Shown: positions 21,828 through 22,138 of the stretch, piece after piece
How the letters are laid out: the number at the start of each line of letters is the position of its first letter
How positions within the stretch are numbered: position 1 is the first letter of the stretch
Assembly: GCA_036382695.1 (NCBI GenBank)
Contig: DASVHF010000050.1
Coordinates: 1-22,138 of the forward strand
Direction of reading: 5' to 3'
DNA length: 22,138 bases
Source of the DNA: DASVHF01 sp036382695
GTDB taxonomy: Bacteria; Patescibacteriota; Microgenomatia; Woykebacterales; RBG-16-39-9b
The notes under the pieces: generated by a model
Seen by the model: only the letters and a program-made list of their open reading frames with translations
Told to the model about the DNA's origin: nothing
Databases searched by the model: none
Position numbers and translations under genes: made by a program

Positions 21828-22138
21828 TTACCTGGTAGAAATATCAATAATTATCCGGGCAATTTTTCCAGCATCGTGTCGGAGCAATGTTCCAGCAGTA
21901 GCAAGTGGTTTGGCAACCACGTTTTTTGCTAGCTTCTTCACTTCCTCAGTATCAGCTTCTACAGGATAGGCTTTTTCTTGCTCCCGATAACGTTTTAAAA
22001 GTTTTTCTGGAAGAGGCCCTTTATTCAGAACAACAAAGTCCAGTTTTCCGTTTTCAAGATAAGTTCTTATTTCTTTGACAAAATCACTTGCGGCAAACCC
22101 ATTACTCTCGCCGTGTTTGGTCATCAAATTGCAGATAT
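21828..22138 (-). CDS. yvcK: YvcK/GlmR (CofD-like) family regulator, C-terminal part (5' end beyond right edge)
   Basis: The frame is open to the right edge, giving the last 103 codons or so. It reads ICNLMTKHGESNGFAASDF and later FVVLNKGPLPEKLLKRY. NLMT..GE..GF.ASD is the signature of YvcK/GlmR proteins, which bind UDP-sugars and share the fold of the phospholactate transferase CofD. In Bacillus and Listeria, GlmR binds UDP-GlcNAc and supports glucosamine synthesis, and it was shown to interact with GlmS. Here the gene lies directly before glmS, six bases away and on the same strand. The internal TTG at 22127 is not the true start, because the family signature extends past it. A related CofD transferase is ruled out by the motif. 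The promoter is outside the window. Confidence 0.88.
   Translation of the reverse strand, partial: ICNLMTKHGESNGFAASDFVKEIRTYLENGKLDFVVLNKGPLPEKLLKRYREQEKAYPVEADTEEVKKLAKNVVAKPLATAGTLLRHDAGKIARIIIDISTR

Noticed and set aside
21567..21932. Plus-strand open frame of 121 codons across the glmS/yvcK junction
   Set aside because: It is antisense to the highly conserved N-terminus of GlmS and the end of YvcK, has no ribosome site of note, and no recognisable domain.
1..22138. tRNA, rRNA, riboswitch (including a glmS ribozyme) or CRISPR array
   Set aside because: No such structure was recognised. Only six bases precede glmS after yvcK, which leaves no room for a glmS ribozyme leader; no regularly spaced repeats occur.

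Overview
The window is a 22 kb cell-surface polysaccharide and glycan locus from an AT-rich bacterium. TGA works as a stop throughout (several ATGA stop/start overlaps), so the code is standard. Genes are tightly packed, several promoters look leaderless, and gene styles (half-size EamA proteins, GT-C proteins, an 85-aa YLDPGTGS protein) resemble uncultured Patescibacteria/CPR genomes such as Microgenomates. That placement is an inference from style; no rRNA or other marker gene is present. No tRNA, rRNA, CRISPR array or transposase was seen.

Layout. (A) 1-4784, minus strand: an operon of a GT4 glycosyltransferase, a flippase-like membrane protein (LPG-synthase TM / UPF0104 type) and two large GT-C-type membrane proteins, the last cut by the left edge. 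A divergent GT2 polyprenyl-phosphate sugar synthase-like gene (4910-5839, plus) faces it. (B) 5868-13974, minus: an eight-gene operon. It starts with a complete set of homologues of WbpA, WbpB, WbpD and WbpE, which convert UDP-GlcNAc to UDP-2,3-diacetamido-2,3-dideoxyglucuronic acid. A Wzx-type flippase, a hexapeptide acetyltransferase, an NDP-sugar epimerase and a glycosyltransferase follow. (C) 14121-16735, minus: two half-size EamA transporters that are paralogues of each other, flanking a GC-richer HAD phosphatase / Nudix-like pair with strong Shine-Dalgarno sites and its own promoters and terminators. It looks acquired. (D) 16821-20060, plus: a coupled three-gene module of a small exported YLDPGTGS protein, a methyltransferase with a kinase-like N-terminal half, and a membrane-anchored sulfatase/phosphoethanolamine-transferase-like enzyme. 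(E) 20064-22138, minus: glmS preceded by yvcK/glmR, the latter cut by the right edge.

How it fits together. GlmS, probably under GlmR control, feeds hexosamine into UDP-GlcNAc. The Wbp set turns UDP-GlcNAc into a di-N-acetylated uronic acid nucleotide sugar. Glycosyltransferases build a lipid-linked repeat that the Wzx-like protein would flip. The GT2, flippase-like and GT-C genes look like a parallel polyprenyl-phosphate-monosaccharide route that adds sugars outside the membrane. Modules C and D probably modify or export surface glycan, but their substrates cannot be read from sequence. No clear Wzy polymerase or initiating phosphoglycosyltransferase is present, so the locus probably continues outside the window.
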